Source: Cytophagales bacterium
Lineage (GTDB): Bacteria > Bacteroidota > Bacteroidia > Cytophagales > Bernardetiaceae
Assembly: GCA_013299045.1 (NCBI GenBank)
Contig: JAAFJX010000018.1
Span: 1-64,000 of the forward strand
Direction: 5' to 3'
DNA: 64,000 bases
Shown one piece after another: positions 53,293 through 62,966 of the stretch. Numbering within the stretch: position 1 is the first letter of the stretch; the number at the start of each line of letters is the position of its first letter. The notes below the pieces were generated by a model. The model had not been told where the DNA came from, did not search any database, and was given only the letters and a program-made list of their open reading frames with translations. A program made the position numbers and the translations under genes.

Positions 53293-54235
53293 TAATCAAA
53301 GATTTCTGAAACAATCTGAAAAATCAGAAACAGACTTGAATAAATTTCTTAAAGAAAACTGGAAACATATTTTTCCTCAATTTACCATTATAACTAATGA
53401 GTTTAAGTTGGAGGGGAATGTTAGAAGTAGAGGTACGTCTGGAAGAATAGATATTTTAGCTTTTAATCCCAAAGTTAAAAAATTTATCGTTTTTGAATTA
53501 AAGAAAAATCAAGATAAGAATATAAGAGATCAAGCAAGTGATTATAGAGATTTTATTGAGGATAACTTTGCAGATATTTATTTGCAGGCAACCCAAAAAT
53601 ATGATATACAGTTACCAAAATACAGTGAAATAAGCAAAGAAAGTGTGGAAGTAGTGCTTATGGCAAAACAATTTAGCCAACCAGACATAGAAAAAGCAAA
53701 AAAGAGCAATGGAGAAGTTACGTTGATAAAATATTTCTGGTTTGAAGACGATTTGTTTTTGATTGATTATCTGAACAATGACCCCGATGATTTGCTCGAA
53801 GCACTAAACACAGAGAAAATAAAAAAAATAAAGGCTATCATTGAAAATAAAGCGGAGTCTACACTTTCTGAAACAGATATATTTTTTCATAAGTTTGACA
53901 AAAGTAAGCTATTATTTAACATATTTTTTAATTTTTTAAAAGAATTAAACACAGTCAAAGTTCAAGTAAATCAAAATACTGTTAGACTGTTTACTGAAAA
54001 AAATCATACATTTTCTGTTCTAAGATTTACTGGCAAGGGACAAAAAAAATCACTTTTACGTATTGATACAGACCTTAAAATAGACATCGTAGACGGATTG
54101 AAAATAGAAGATAGAATGAAAGAAGACGGGACATCAAAAGGTAGTATGGGAGTAGAACGGTATCAAGTTTATATTTCAAATGAAAATCAACTTGCAAACT
54201 TTATAACAGCCATAGAGCCTTTTATAAAATTGTAA
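53270..54235 (+). CDS. Putative PD-(D/E)XK endonuclease (DUF91/NucS-like)
   Basis: 321 residues, AT-rich. The N-terminal domain has a PD-(D/E)XK pattern: Asp61 in SGRIDILAF and Glu76-x-Lys78 in FELKK, the arrangement of NucS- and restriction-type nucleases. The C-terminal part (about 205-321) is a separate alpha/beta domain with NLAN-type sequence (QVYISNENQLANF), resembling DUF5655-like modules found next to such nucleases. No methyltransferase is next to it. It stands alone after a broken gene; role in defence is inference. Confidence 0.65.
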   Translation: MLKLFSHNNQRFLKQSEKSETDLNKFLKENWKHIFPQFTIITNEFKLEGNVRSRGTSGRIDILAFNPKVKKFIVFELKKNQDKNIRDQASDYRDFIEDNFADIYLQATQKYDIQLPKYSEISKESVEVVLMAKQFSQPDIEKAKKSNGEVTLIKYFWFEDDLFLIDYLNNDPDDLLEALNTEKIKKIKAIIENKAESTLSETDIFFHKFDKSKLLFNIFFNFLKELNTVKVQVNQNTVRLFTEKNHTFSVLRFTGKGQKKSLLRIDTDLKIDIVDGLKIEDRMKEDGTSKGSMGVERYQVYISNENQLANFITAIEPFIKL

Positions 54236-54388
54236 CTGCAATTACCCAAACGTGAAATTTGGGAGGATAGTTTAAGAGTATTAAAAAGTGATGCTCTGAC
54301 CTCGTTGTTTTAGCAATAAAAAAAAACGACCAATAACACTGATTGCCAAAATATGAACTTTTTTGCTGGGTTCTCGCTGTGTCAAACT

Positions 54389-55396
54389 CTATTCGTAATT
54401 TCTTGATTTCCAAACTGTTTTGCTAGGCCAATAGTAATAAGGCAGTAGCAAGCCGTACAAAAACATATTGTAAAATTCAAAACTTAATAGAGCAAACCAA
54501 TTAGGCCGGAGGTCTAGTTTTTTATGCAGAATGAGCAGAGAAAAGATATGTGCGCTGTATTTAACAACAAAAACTAGAGCGGCTAATTGGAAACTGTAAA
54601 CAAAAAAAAGAGGCCAAAGTAGCCATTGCAAGCTATTAAACAACAAAAAGAGACGTAAAAACCATTGAGATTGCATAGCGCCGTGCATCCAACGTTTGCG
54701 CTGTTGCAGCAAATTCTTCAAACCCAAAGTTGGCTCTGACCAAGCCAAGCAGTCTTTTTGGTATAAATTTTTGAACTGAAAGCCGCGCTGCGCCACTTGC
54801 TTAAAAAGCTCAAAGTCCTCTGTAATAGAAAATGGTATATTTTCATAACCACCCACTGCGGAATATGCTTTTTGGCTCACCAGCATATTGTTTCCCATTG
54901 ATGTTACAGCAAAACCGCGTTCAGAAAGCACATGAATCCAATACAGTGCCTGTTGCCATTCCAAGCTCTGCCATTTGGCCTGCAAATTCTTCGGTTTTAT
55001 GAGTGTAAGACCAGTTACAACAGCACAATGGCTCGTTTGCGGGTTCATTAAAGCCGAAAACCATGTAGGAGGAACGCTAATATCAGCATCAGTAATAAAA
55101 AAAAAGTCGCCCCGCGCCTCCTGCGCGAGTTGTGCCAAAACATTCGCTTTCGCTTTCAGATGGCGTACATTGTGGCTAATGTTCAGCAGCCTAAACTGAG
55201 GCCGGTTTTGTATCCATTCAAAAACAAGAGCAGCAGTATGGTCGGTAGAGCGGTCGTTGCCAACAAGTACCTCAATATCATAATCTGATTTTGAAATGGC
55301 TATTTCTAACGCATCAAGGCAGTTTATGATGTTTGCTGATTCGTTGCGAGCGGCAATTAACACACTTACGAGAGGCTTAGTAGAGTTGGCTTTCAT
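54389..55396 (-). CDS. Glycosyltransferase family 2, membrane-anchored
   Basis: From the ATG at 55396 ([20 protein letters not shown]) about 335 residues. The GT2 domain has the donor-binding D-x-D equivalent ([11 protein letters not shown]) and the ED segment of the catalytic base (SITEDFELF), then [11 protein letters not shown], followed by two or three C-terminal membrane helices. This design is like inner-membrane processive or lipid-linked glycosyltransferases. The first codons overlap the last 20 bases of the thymidine kinase gene, so the two are co-translated. Confidence 0.85.
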   Translation of the reverse strand: MKANSTKPLVSVLIAARNESANIINCLDALEIAISKSDYDIEVLVGNDRSTDHTAALVFEWIQNRPQFRLLNISHNVRHLKAKANVLAQLAQEARGDFFFITDADISVPPTWFSALMNPQTSHCAVVTGLTLIKPKNLQAKWQSLEWQQALYWIHVLSERGFAVTSMGNNMLVSQKAYSAVGGYENIPFSITEDFELFKQVAQRGFQFKNLYQKDCLAWSEPTLGLKNLLQQRKRWMHGAMQSQWFLRLFLLFNSLQWLLWPLFFVYSFQLAALVFVVKYSAHIFSLLILHKKLDLRPNWFALLSFEFYNMFLYGLLLPYYYWPSKTVWKSRNYE

Positions 55397-55988
55397 TTTT
55401 CTGCATTTCTTTGGCCTGCTGGAAGCAGCGCCTACAGCGCGGCTCATATTCATTCTTTTCGCCGAGCAGAACGCGCTCCTTGGCCTCAAGCAGCCTATGT
55501 GAATGCGAAGCTACTCCGCCACAAACCATGCAAATAGCATGAACTTTGGTAACAAACTCGGCTACACAGAGCAAAAAAGGCATTTGTCCGAATGGACGAC
55601 CCATAAAGTCCATATCCAAGCCCGCTACAATAACACGCTTGCCACGCCGCGCCAGTTCTTCACAAACAGGCACAATCTCCTCGTCAAAAAATTGAGCCTC
55701 ATCAATGCCAATAACCACAGCCTTATTGGCCAAGCGCAAAACATCGCGCGATGCCGAAACAGGTACTGAAGCGATAGATTTCTGGTCATGCGAAACCACC
55801 CGTTCAGCGTCATAACGCACATCTATACTTGGCTTAAAAATCAAAACATCTTGCTTCGCAATAATGGCACGGTTCAAACGGCGCAGCAGTTCTTCTGTTT
55901 TGCCCGAAAACATAGAACCACATATCACTTCTATCCAGCCGAGTTTGGGGCTTGTGTGAGCAGTATTCAGGTTAGGTTCAAGAAACAT
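55377..55988 (-). CDS. tdk: Thymidine kinase
   Basis: 203-residue enzyme that phosphorylates thymidine in nucleotide salvage. It has the P-loop [15 protein letters not shown], the DEAQFFDEE segment with the catalytic Glu, and zinc-binding cysteine pairs CMVC and CRRC in the C-terminal lasso domain. Its stop lies 20 bases inside the downstream GT2 gene, which suggests translational coupling of two functionally unrelated proteins. Confidence 0.95.
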   Translation of the reverse strand: MFLEPNLNTAHTSPKLGWIEVICGSMFSGKTEELLRRLNRAIIAKQDVLIFKPSIDVRYDAERVVSHDQKSIASVPVSASRDVLRLANKAVVIGIDEAQFFDEEIVPVCEELARRGKRVIVAGLDMDFMGRPFGQMPFLLCVAEFVTKVHAICMVCGGVASHSHRLLEAKERVLLGEKNEYEPRCRRCFQQAKEMQKNESQLY

Positions 55989-56018
55989 GGTAGGGTGGGT
56001 GCAGTTTTTTTGTTACAA

Positions 56019-56060
56019 AAACCGCCGCCAAGCCCTTTATAGAAAGCCAGACGACGGTTT
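56019..56060 (-). terminator. Terminator of the saccharopine-dehydrogenase-like gene
   Basis: AAACCGCCG pairs with CGACGGTTT (one mismatch) around a long loop; on the minus strand it ends in TTTTTGTAAC, a T-rich run. It lies 26 bases after the stop. Confidence 0.65.
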
Positions 56061-56086
56061 ACTCTTTTAATTCTATGCCTCGCTTT

Positions 56087-57292
56087 TTAGTCTTCAAACT
56101 CCACAAACTGCCCGTCATTAACGTGTTCGTGCCAAGGCAAACCATATTTAGCAAGCTGCTCTAAGAAAGGGTCTGGATTAAATTCTTCTACGTTGTAAAC
56201 CCCCGCACGCATCCATTCGCCCGTCAGCATCATCATAGCGCCAATCATGGCGGGAACGCCTGTTGTGTAAGAAATGGCCTGTGCGTTTACCTCCTTAAAA
56301 GTTTCAGCATGGTCGCAGTTGTTGTAAATAAAGTAATATTGGGGCTTCCCATCTTTGATACCGCGAATATGACAGCCAATAGAGGTTTGGCCAGAATAAT
56401 TTTCGGCTAAAGAGGAAGGTTCAGGCAAAACTGCCTTCAGAAACTGCAAAGGCACAATTTCAACGCCATTGTACCTAACAGGGTCAATCCGCGTCATGCC
56501 CACGTTCTGCAAAACATTCAGGTGATTGATGTAGTTTTTTGAAAACGTCATCCAAAAACGTGCACGTTTGAGCGTAGGGAAGTTCTTTACCAAAGACTCT
56601 AGCTCTTCGTGAAACAACAAGTAAGAATCTTTACCGCCCACTTGCGGATAGTTGATAACGCGGTTAATCTCAAGTGGTTCAGTTTCCACCCACTCTCCAT
56701 TAAGCCAGTAGCGGCCATTTTGTGTGATTTCGCGTATATTGATTTCAGGATTAAAGTTGGTGGCAAAAGCCTTGCCATGATTGCCCGCATTGCAGTCCAC
56801 GATGTCCAGATGATGCATTTCGTCAAAATGATGCTTTTGTGCATAAGCCGTAAACACACCTGTTACGCCTGGGTCAAACCCGCAACCAAGCAATGCCATA
56901 AGGCCAGCCTCTTTGAAGCGGTCATGATATGCCCACTGCCATTTGTACTCAAACTTTGCCACGTCTTTAGGCTCATAGTTGGCAGTGTCCATGTAGTGCG
57001 TGCCTGTTTGCAAGCAAGCCTCCATGATGGTCAGGTCTTGATAGGGCAGGGCTACGTTAATGACCATTTTAGGTCCAAAACTTTTGATGAGCGCAACGAG
57101 TTCGGGAACATTGTCGGCATCAACGGCAGCAGTTTTGATGCGGTTTCCGCCCACTTCCGCAGCTATGGCATCACATTTTGATTTCGTGCGGCTGGCCAGC
57201 ATGATGTCTGTGAAGATATGCGAGGCCTGCGCGCATTTTTTCACAACAACATTGCCAACTCCGCCCGCACCAATGATAAGGACTTTACTCAT
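56087..57292 (-). CDS. Saccharopine dehydrogenase-family reductase, carboxynorspermidine synthase type
   Basis: 401 residues with an N-terminal NAD(P)-binding fold (KVLIIGAGGVGNVV). Length and the central GCGFDPGVTGVFTAYAQK region match the carboxynorspermidine/carboxyspermidine dehydrogenase branch used in the alternative polyamine pathway of many Bacteroidota, rather than lysine-pathway saccharopine dehydrogenase. The partner carboxynorspermidine decarboxylase is not in the window, so pathway assignment is inference. Confidence 0.85.
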   Translation of the reverse strand: MSKVLIIGAGGVGNVVVKKCAQASHIFTDIMLASRTKSKCDAIAAEVGGNRIKTAAVDADNVPELVALIKSFGPKMVINVALPYQDLTIMEACLQTGTHYMDTANYEPKDVAKFEYKWQWAYHDRFKEAGLMALLGCGFDPGVTGVFTAYAQKHHFDEMHHLDIVDCNAGNHGKAFATNFNPEINIREITQNGRYWLNGEWVETEPLEINRVINYPQVGGKDSYLLFHEELESLVKNFPTLKRARFWMTFSKNYINHLNVLQNVGMTRIDPVRYNGVEIVPLQFLKAVLPEPSSLAENYSGQTSIGCHIRGIKDGKPQYYFIYNNCDHAETFKEVNAQAISYTTGVPAMIGAMMMLTGEWMRAGVYNVEEFNPDPFLEQLAKYGLPWHEHVNDGQFVEFED

Positions 57293-57367
57293 GGTTGCAA
57301 ATTTTTTTAAGGATTATATAAAGTAACTTTGGGCTGCCATGCTAAGGTATGCTTTGGCAAGGCGTTG

Positions 57368-57375
57368 CAAAAATA
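57368..57375 (-). promoter_or_regulatory. Promoter -7 box for the saccharopine-dehydrogenase-like gene
   Basis: TATTTTTG on the minus strand (CAAAAATA on the plus strand), 76 bases before the ATG. Confidence 0.5.
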
Positions 57376-57578
57376 GTTTTTTTGCTAAAAGAAAAAGAGA
57401 TACTTACTATTTTTTTTTGTGGAACAGTATCCATCATCGCTACCTCTTTACCTTCATAGAGCTTCCTTCCCAAACCCTCTTATTACTTTACCACCAAAAT
57501 CCTTTGGCGTACTAAATTTTAAACCCTAATTTTACGGCTCTAATCCATACAAACACACCATACACCAGCACGCGCTGC

Positions 57579-60500
57579 ATGAGAATCTGTATTGCCTTTT
57601 TTTGTTTGCTTCTTGGTTTTTGCTCAGCCCTGCCGGCACAGGACATTGCTCCTTTTCTGGCAAGAGAGGAAGCCAAACAAGGACTTTGGGGTTATCAAGA
57701 TACTAAAAACGGACGTATTTTGGTTATGCCTCAGTACCATAGCGCCTCCTCTTTTCAGGAAGGGCTAGCGCGTGTATCTTTTTTTGGCAAATACGGTTTC
57801 ATCAATGCAGAAGGCAGCGTTGTTATTCCTCTTGTTTACGACGAACTGCTACCTTTCAAGGACGGTATTGCGGCAGCCAAGCTCAATGGCAAAGCTGGTG
57901 CTATCAATACCAAAAACCAAGTCATTTTGCCCTTTGAGTACGACCAAGTGCAAAGCCCAGCCGCTAAAAGAATAAGAGTACGCCAGAATAAACGCTTTGG
58001 CTATGCTGATTTAAGCGGGCAAATTGTTATTCCTATCATTTACGAAGCCGCCTCACCTTTTTCAGAGTTTGGCCTGGCGCTCGCCCAAAAAGACGACCAT
58101 TATGGCTTCCTGAATGCGAATGGCGAAGAAGTTATCCCTTTTATTTATGACGATGCACATGAATTTGATAAAAACGGCCTCGCACCCGTGCGCCTAGAAA
58201 CCAAATACGGCTGCCTCGATACCAAAGGCATTGCTGTTGTGCCCATTATTTATGACGAGCCTATTTCTTTTGTGCAGCAAACGGCCGTTGTCAGGCGCAA
58301 TGATGCCTATGGCCTTATCAGTTATAGGGGTAATGAAATCATACATACCAACTACCAAGCCGTTAAGCCTCTTTCGGAGGGCAAGATTGCCGTCAAAAAA
58401 AACGAGCAATGGCACTTTTTAAACCCTAGTGGCGCTATCCTTTTCAAAATGCCAGAGGGTTATGAACTTTACGAAACATTTGAAAATGGCTTGGCAAAAA
58501 CCTTTCTCAAGAATCATTTTGGCCTCATAGACTCTCTCGGAAAAACTATCCATGAGCCTGTTTTTAACGAAATATCAGAGTTTCAGAAAGGTTTTGCCAT
58601 TGTCAAAAAAGAAAAAAAATATGCCATAATAGGCCAGAATGGGCAGCTTTTGTGCCCATTGATTTATGACGATATGTGGCGCTCGGAGCGTACCAACTGC
58701 GTTTATGTGCGCAAAGGGCGTTATGTGGGCGCAGTTACTGCACAAGGCGCGGTGATTGCCCCACCCATCTATGACCATTGCGAGTTCTTGAGCCAAAAGC
58801 CCATTGCGCTGCTCGTTCAGAAGGGCAGTCGTTTTGGTCTTTACAATGCACTTGGAAAGTTGCTGCTGCCGCTGGAATACGAAGGCTTAGGAGCTTTAGA
58901 GAATAACCTTTTGGTAGTAACCGAGAACAATCAGATAGGGTGTGCGGGCATGAACGGAAAAATCATCATTCCACCTGCCTACGACCATCTCGCGGAGTAT
59001 TCCGACAAACATCTGGTGTTGGTAAAGAACGGCGCGTATAGTTTATATTCCCTGATGGGAAAGAAAGTTTTGCCCAAAACTTTCAAAAAGATTGTGCTGG
59101 CAAGCGTGCAGGGGCACTTTTGGGTAAATGAGAACGGCTTTTTTGCGCTGTTCTCGCCCGATGCAAAACCACTAACGCCTTTTGTTTATACAAAGGTGGC
59201 CGTGCAAAAGTTGAACTTCTTTTGGTGTCAAGCAGATTCTCAAACGCATTTTTTAAATGCAAGCGGACAGCGAGTAAAGTCTTTTGTGCAAGACATACTA
59301 CCAGACTTTGAACCATTTTTGTTGCCTTTTCTAAACGAAAACAACAAAGTAGGTTTTATGAACTGGCAGAATCAAGTGGTGGTTGCACCAGAGTTTTCAC
59401 AAGTATTGCCTTTTTCGGAAGGATTGGCACCCGTTAAAATTGGAGATTTTTGGGGTATGATAGACTCTTTGGGTGTGCAAGTATTGCCTTTTGACTATGA
59501 ACAAGTAATGCCTTCTGTAGGCGGAAGAATTTGGCTCAAAAAACCACGACAGGGCTGGATGTGTCAAACATTGCAAGGCATGAACATCAAAGTAGATAGA
59601 GTGGTGTCTGATGTTTTTTTTGATTTACAAACAAACTATCTTTGGTCTAAAGAGGAGAGAACTGGTAGATTTGGATTGCTCTCACAGGGAGTAGAGATGC
59701 ACCCTCATATTTTTGAAGGCGTGAGTGCTATGATGGCAAACAACCGACTTTTTGTAAAACTGAACGGCAAGTGGCAATACATCAACAGTGTGAATCAAAT
59801 ACTATTTACCAATTATGACGAAGTAGACTATGCTGTTTCAGGAAACTTCTATATTAAAAAAGTGCGTTTAGGCAATAAATTTGCATTCTTTGATTGTAGA
59901 GCAGAAAAGTTGCTTACTGATTTTGTGTTTGACAATGCGGGTTCTTTCCACTTTACTTTTAAAGGTTCAGACGGCCTTGTGGGTTTTGCAGAGCCTGAAG
60001 TAGCTTACGCAAAGGTTATGAAGGAAGGAAAGTGGGCTATTATTGACCTCAAAGCACGCCTTGTTACACAATTCGCTTTTGATGATATAGAACTATTCAA
60101 CAATGGTTTGGCTAAAGTTCGTTATAAGAATAAGTATGGTTACATTGATGCAAGAGCAAACCTTAAAATTGATTTCTTATACGACGAGGCTTCTAACTTC
60201 AAGAACGGTTATGCTTTTGTAAAACGCGATAAGCAATGGGGAATCATTGACTTGCAAGGAAAGTTTATCGTTGAGCCGCGCTTCGAAGATGTTATTTCTA
60301 CAAACCTGTCTAATGTAGTAGCCGTAACAAAGAACAATTTATATGGATTCATTGACCTTAAAAAAGGAATCTTGCCAACTAAATTTTACAATTCTACCAG
60401 TACTGTCTTCGTAGGAGGCTTGTTAGAAGTGGAGTCCAATGATTTAAAAGGATTTATTGATATTTATACAAAAGAAATTGTTGCGCCACAATACCAGCAA

Positions 60501-60746
60501 GTTAGTCATACAGAAGAGAGTCTTGTGGCAGTTAAAAAGGACAATCTTTGGGGTTTCATTGACAAGAATGGAGCAATAATCATTCCTTTTCAATTTGACT
60601 ATGCCGAGTCTTTTAACCACTTGAGCCAAGCGCCTGTTAAAAAGAAAGGAGAGCAATTCTTCATCAATCTAAAGGGAGAACGAGAGTTACCTAAGTCGGG
60701 CTGGTTGGATACTGATATTTTTGATAGCAACGACGAAGACTGGTAA
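57579..60746 (+). CDS. Large exported WG-repeat protein
   Basis: 1055 residues with a signal peptide ending SALPAQ and then roughly twenty WG repeats of about 40-50 residues each. The repeat pattern is a G-x-W/F-G-F-I/L-D/N turn followed by G-x-VVIPLIYDE (for example KYGFINAEGSVVIPLVYDEL and KWAIIDLKARLVTQFAFDDI). Such proteins fold as long beta-solenoids and are thought to bind proteins or glycans in the periplasm or on the surface. From about codon 600 the bases become clearly AT-richer and the repeats more uniform. No enzyme domain is visible. Confidence 0.88.
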   Translation: MRICIAFFCLLLGFCSALPAQDIAPFLAREEAKQGLWGYQDTKNGRILVMPQYHSASSFQEGLARVSFFGKYGFINAEGSVVIPLVYDELLPFKDGIAAAKLNGKAGAINTKNQVILPFEYDQVQSPAAKRIRVRQNKRFGYADLSGQIVIPIIYEAASPFSEFGLALAQKDDHYGFLNANGEEVIPFIYDDAHEFDKNGLAPVRLETKYGCLDTKGIAVVPIIYDEPISFVQQTAVVRRNDAYGLISYRGNEIIHTNYQAVKPLSEGKIAVKKNEQWHFLNPSGAILFKMPEGYELYETFENGLAKTFLKNHFGLIDSLGKTIHEPVFNEISEFQKGFAIVKKEKKYAIIGQNGQLLCPLIYDDMWRSERTNCVYVRKGRYVGAVTAQGAVIAPPIYDHCEFLSQKPIALLVQKGSRFGLYNALGKLLLPLEYEGLGALENNLLVVTENNQIGCAGMNGKIIIPPAYDHLAEYSDKHLVLVKNGAYSLYSLMGKKVLPKTFKKIVLASVQGHFWVNENGFFALFSPDAKPLTPFVYTKVAVQKLNFFWCQADSQTHFLNASGQRVKSFVQDILPDFEPFLLPFLNENNKVGFMNWQNQVVVAPEFSQVLPFSEGLAPVKIGDFWGMIDSLGVQVLPFDYEQVMPSVGGRIWLKKPRQGWMCQTLQGMNIKVDRVVSDVFFDLQTNYLWSKEERTGRFGLLSQGVEMHPHIFEGVSAMMANNRLFVKLNGKWQYINSVNQILFTNYDEVDYAVSGNFYIKKVRLGNKFAFFDCRAEKLLTDFVFDNAGSFHFTFKGSDGLVGFAEPEVAYAKVMKEGKWAIIDLKARLVTQFAFDDIELFNNGLAKVRYKNKYGYIDARANLKIDFLYDEASNFKNGYAFVKRDKQWGIIDLQGKFIVEPRFEDVISTNLSNVVAVTKNNLYGFIDLKKGILPTKFYNSTSTVFVGGLLEVESNDLKGFIDIYTKEIVAPQYQQVSHTEESLVAVKKDNLWGFIDKNGAIIIPFQFDYAESFNHLSQAPVKKKGEQFFINLKGERELPKSGWLDTDIFDSNDEDW

Positions 60747-60832
60747 CTCTTTATTCTGAAAGCTCTAATGCCCATTATTAAGGCAATAAACTGCCTTGTT
60801 ATATCTCTAAAATCCTTTAATAAACTTCTACT

Positions 60833-61555
60833 ATGACAAAATTAAGCGTGAATGTTAATAAATTCGCCACACTTCGCAATGCTAGAGGCGGTAATAACCC
60901 TAATTTGATTCAATGTGTGCAACGATGCCAGCTACATGGAGCACATGGCATTACTGTACACCCACGTCCAGACGAAAGACACATTCGTTACAAAGATGTT
61001 TTTGATATATTACCCTATATTACAACAGAATTTAATATTGAAGGCAACCCTAATTCTAAACAATTTATACAATTAGTCCTTGCAGCCAAGCCTACACAAG
61101 TAACTCTCGTTCCCGATGCCGATAATGTCTTAACATCAAATGCTGGTTGGGATACTATAAAACATAAAGACTTTCTTTCAGACATTATTGCCGAATTTAA
61201 AAGCTATAACATACGTACTTCAATTTTTATAGACCCACTTGAAAACCTTATTGAAGGAGCTGCAGAAGTTAAAACAGACCGTGTAGAACTATACACGGAG
61301 AGTTATGCCAATAATTTTTTAAGTGATAGACACAATGCTGTTAAAAATTATATTAAAGCAGCTAATTTAGCGAGTAAACTAGGTTTAGGAATCAATGCAG
61401 GCCATGATTTAGACTTACATAACCTTAACTTTTTTTGTGCATCTATTCCTAATTTATTAGAAGTTTCTATTGGCCACGCACTTGTTTGTGATGCACTTTT
61501 TGCAGGCTTAGAATCAACCATTAAAGCCTATCTTTCTGCCCTTAAACTGAAATAA
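60833..61555 (+). CDS. pdxJ: Pyridoxine 5'-phosphate synthase
   Basis: 240-residue TIM-barrel enzyme that makes pyridoxine 5'-phosphate from deoxyxylulose 5-phosphate and 3-amino-1-hydroxyacetone phosphate, in vitamin B6 synthesis. Landmarks are the start KLSVNVNKFATLRNARG, GITVHPRPDERHI, ITTEFNIEGNP, VTLVPDAD, ELYTESYAN and the C-terminal NAGHDLDLHN. The following GT2 gene starts one base after its stop, so the two share a transcript. pdxA is not in the window. Confidence 0.95.
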   Translation: MTKLSVNVNKFATLRNARGGNNPNLIQCVQRCQLHGAHGITVHPRPDERHIRYKDVFDILPYITTEFNIEGNPNSKQFIQLVLAAKPTQVTLVPDADNVLTSNAGWDTIKHKDFLSDIIAEFKSYNIRTSIFIDPLENLIEGAAEVKTDRVELYTESYANNFLSDRHNAVKNYIKAANLASKLGLGINAGHDLDLHNLNFFCASIPNLLEVSIGHALVCDALFAGLESTIKAYLSALKLK

Positions 61556-61556
61556 T

Positions 61557-62279
61557 ATGAGAGCAAAGCCCCTTGTTTCAATCATAACAGTTGTTAGGAA
61601 TGCAGCTTTGTCTTTAGAAAAAACAATCCAGAGTGTTGTTAAACAAAGCTACGAGTCAATTGAATATATCATTGTTGATGGTTTATCAACAGACAGTACT
61701 CTGCAAGTGATAAAGCAACATGATAAAAGTATAACACGCTGGATTTCAGAAAAAGATAAGAATCTTTATGATGCAATGAATAAAGGTTTAGCCTTAGCAA
61801 CAGGAGATTTTGTATGGTTTTTACACGCTGGAGATGTAATCCCTCATCATAATACTTTGCAGAATGCTATGCAAAATTATCAGCCTCATCATGATTTAGT
61901 CTATGGTGAGGCTTTGGTTTTAAAGTCTGACAATACTTTTGTAAAATGGCATAAGAAAGTTCCGCAGCAACTTGTTTGGCAAGACTTTAAACAAGGTATG
62001 GTAGTATGTCATCAGGCTATGCTAATAAAGCGTTCTGTTTCTAAAGCGTATGACTTGCGTTGGGTACTAGCAGGCGATATTGATTGGTGCTTGCGCTCTA
62101 TGAAAGACGTAAAGGCTAGTCTGTATGTTTCAGAAGTTCTTTGTTATTTTCAAGCAGGTGGTTTGTCTTCTAAAAAGAAGAAAGAGTCTTTAATAGAACG
62201 TTTTAATATTCTGAGACATCATTTTGGTTTAGTAGAAACATTATGGATTCATTTTAAACTTTTGTTTAAATCAATATAA
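61557..62279 (+). CDS. Small glycosyltransferase family 2 protein
   Basis: 240 residues, a single GT2 domain: PLVSIITVVRNA, SIEYIIVDGLSTDST and the WISEKDKNLYDAMNKG segment of WcaA-type transferases. It would build a surface polysaccharide but has no membrane part. It is AT-rich compared with the core genes. It follows pdxJ after one base and ends at a strong terminator, so the pair is a short operon of unrelated functions. Confidence 0.88.
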   Translation: MRAKPLVSIITVVRNAALSLEKTIQSVVKQSYESIEYIIVDGLSTDSTLQVIKQHDKSITRWISEKDKNLYDAMNKGLALATGDFVWFLHAGDVIPHHNTLQNAMQNYQPHHDLVYGEALVLKSDNTFVKWHKKVPQQLVWQDFKQGMVVCHQAMLIKRSVSKAYDLRWVLAGDIDWCLRSMKDVKASLYVSEVLCYFQAGGLSSKKKKESLIERFNILRHHFGLVETLWIHFKLLFKSI

Positions 62280-62314
62280 TTTTGTTATAATATTTTTATA
62301 CTTTGATATAAATA

Positions 62315-62345
62315 AAAAGAGTATTGTTATATGCAATACTCTTTT
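62315..62345 (+). terminator. Terminator of the pdxJ-GT2 operon
   Basis: Perfect 12-bp stem AAAAGAGTATTG/CAATACTCTTTT with a seven-base loop, then TATTTT, about 35 bases after the stop. Confidence 0.9.
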
Positions 62346-62350
62346 ATTTT

Positions 62351-62966
62351 AGATAAATAAGAACTTTATTTAATTATACGATAACTTTTTTTTAATAAAA
62401 AGTTATAGGTAAGTATTTATTTTATATACATTCAAATTACTTTTTAAAAGTAATTTATTGAACTATAGTTTTATTATATAAAAATTATAAATTGATTATT
62501 GATAACATATTATTGCTTAGTATAAAAAGAACATTGTTTTATTATAACAGTACATTTTTATATAAAAAAAGTCAATTAGCATAAAAATTAAGTACATGAT
62601 ATTTATTGAAAGTAATATTAACTAATGTATTCATTGCATGGTTATTTAAAAAGTTAGTATAGTCTTATGCTAAAAGTATTTTTTGTTGTGTAAAAATAAT
62701 ATTGATTTATGATACTTATAAATTGTTTTATGTAAATAGAATATGAATTTATGCAAATAGCATATTGCTTTGTGAAAATAGTATATGGATTTATGAAAAC
62801 AGCGTATGACTTTATGAAAACAGTGTATTGTCTTGTGAGAATAGTGTCTGGCTTTGTGAAAACAGTGTATGGCTTTGTATAAATATTATACTTAATAATA
62901 AAACCGCTGTCTTTATATAAGTATTGAGCCATTCTTTATATTCTGGAACACTATGAGGCACTTTTT
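62351..62966. other. AT-rich intergenic region
   Basis: About 600 bases with very low GC between a strong terminator and the DoxX-like gene. The last part is filled by the 21-bp tandem repeat array (62685-62894). No other gene is convincing here. Confidence 0.6.
62685..62894. repeat. Tandem 21-bp repeat array
   Basis: About ten adjacent units of exactly 21 bases, consensus close to TTTGTGAAAATAGTATATGGN; units starting at 62727, 62748, 62769, 62790, 62811, 62832, 62853 and 62874 are clear, those at 62685 and 62706 more diverged. The copies are imperfect. Because the unit is a multiple of three, a minus-strand frame (62654-62932) reads it as seven-residue repeats of the YTVFTKP type. No spacers separate the units. 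Confidence 0.85.

Noticed and set aside
62685-62894. CRISPR array
   Set aside because: The 21-bp units touch each other without spacers and no cas gene lies nearby.
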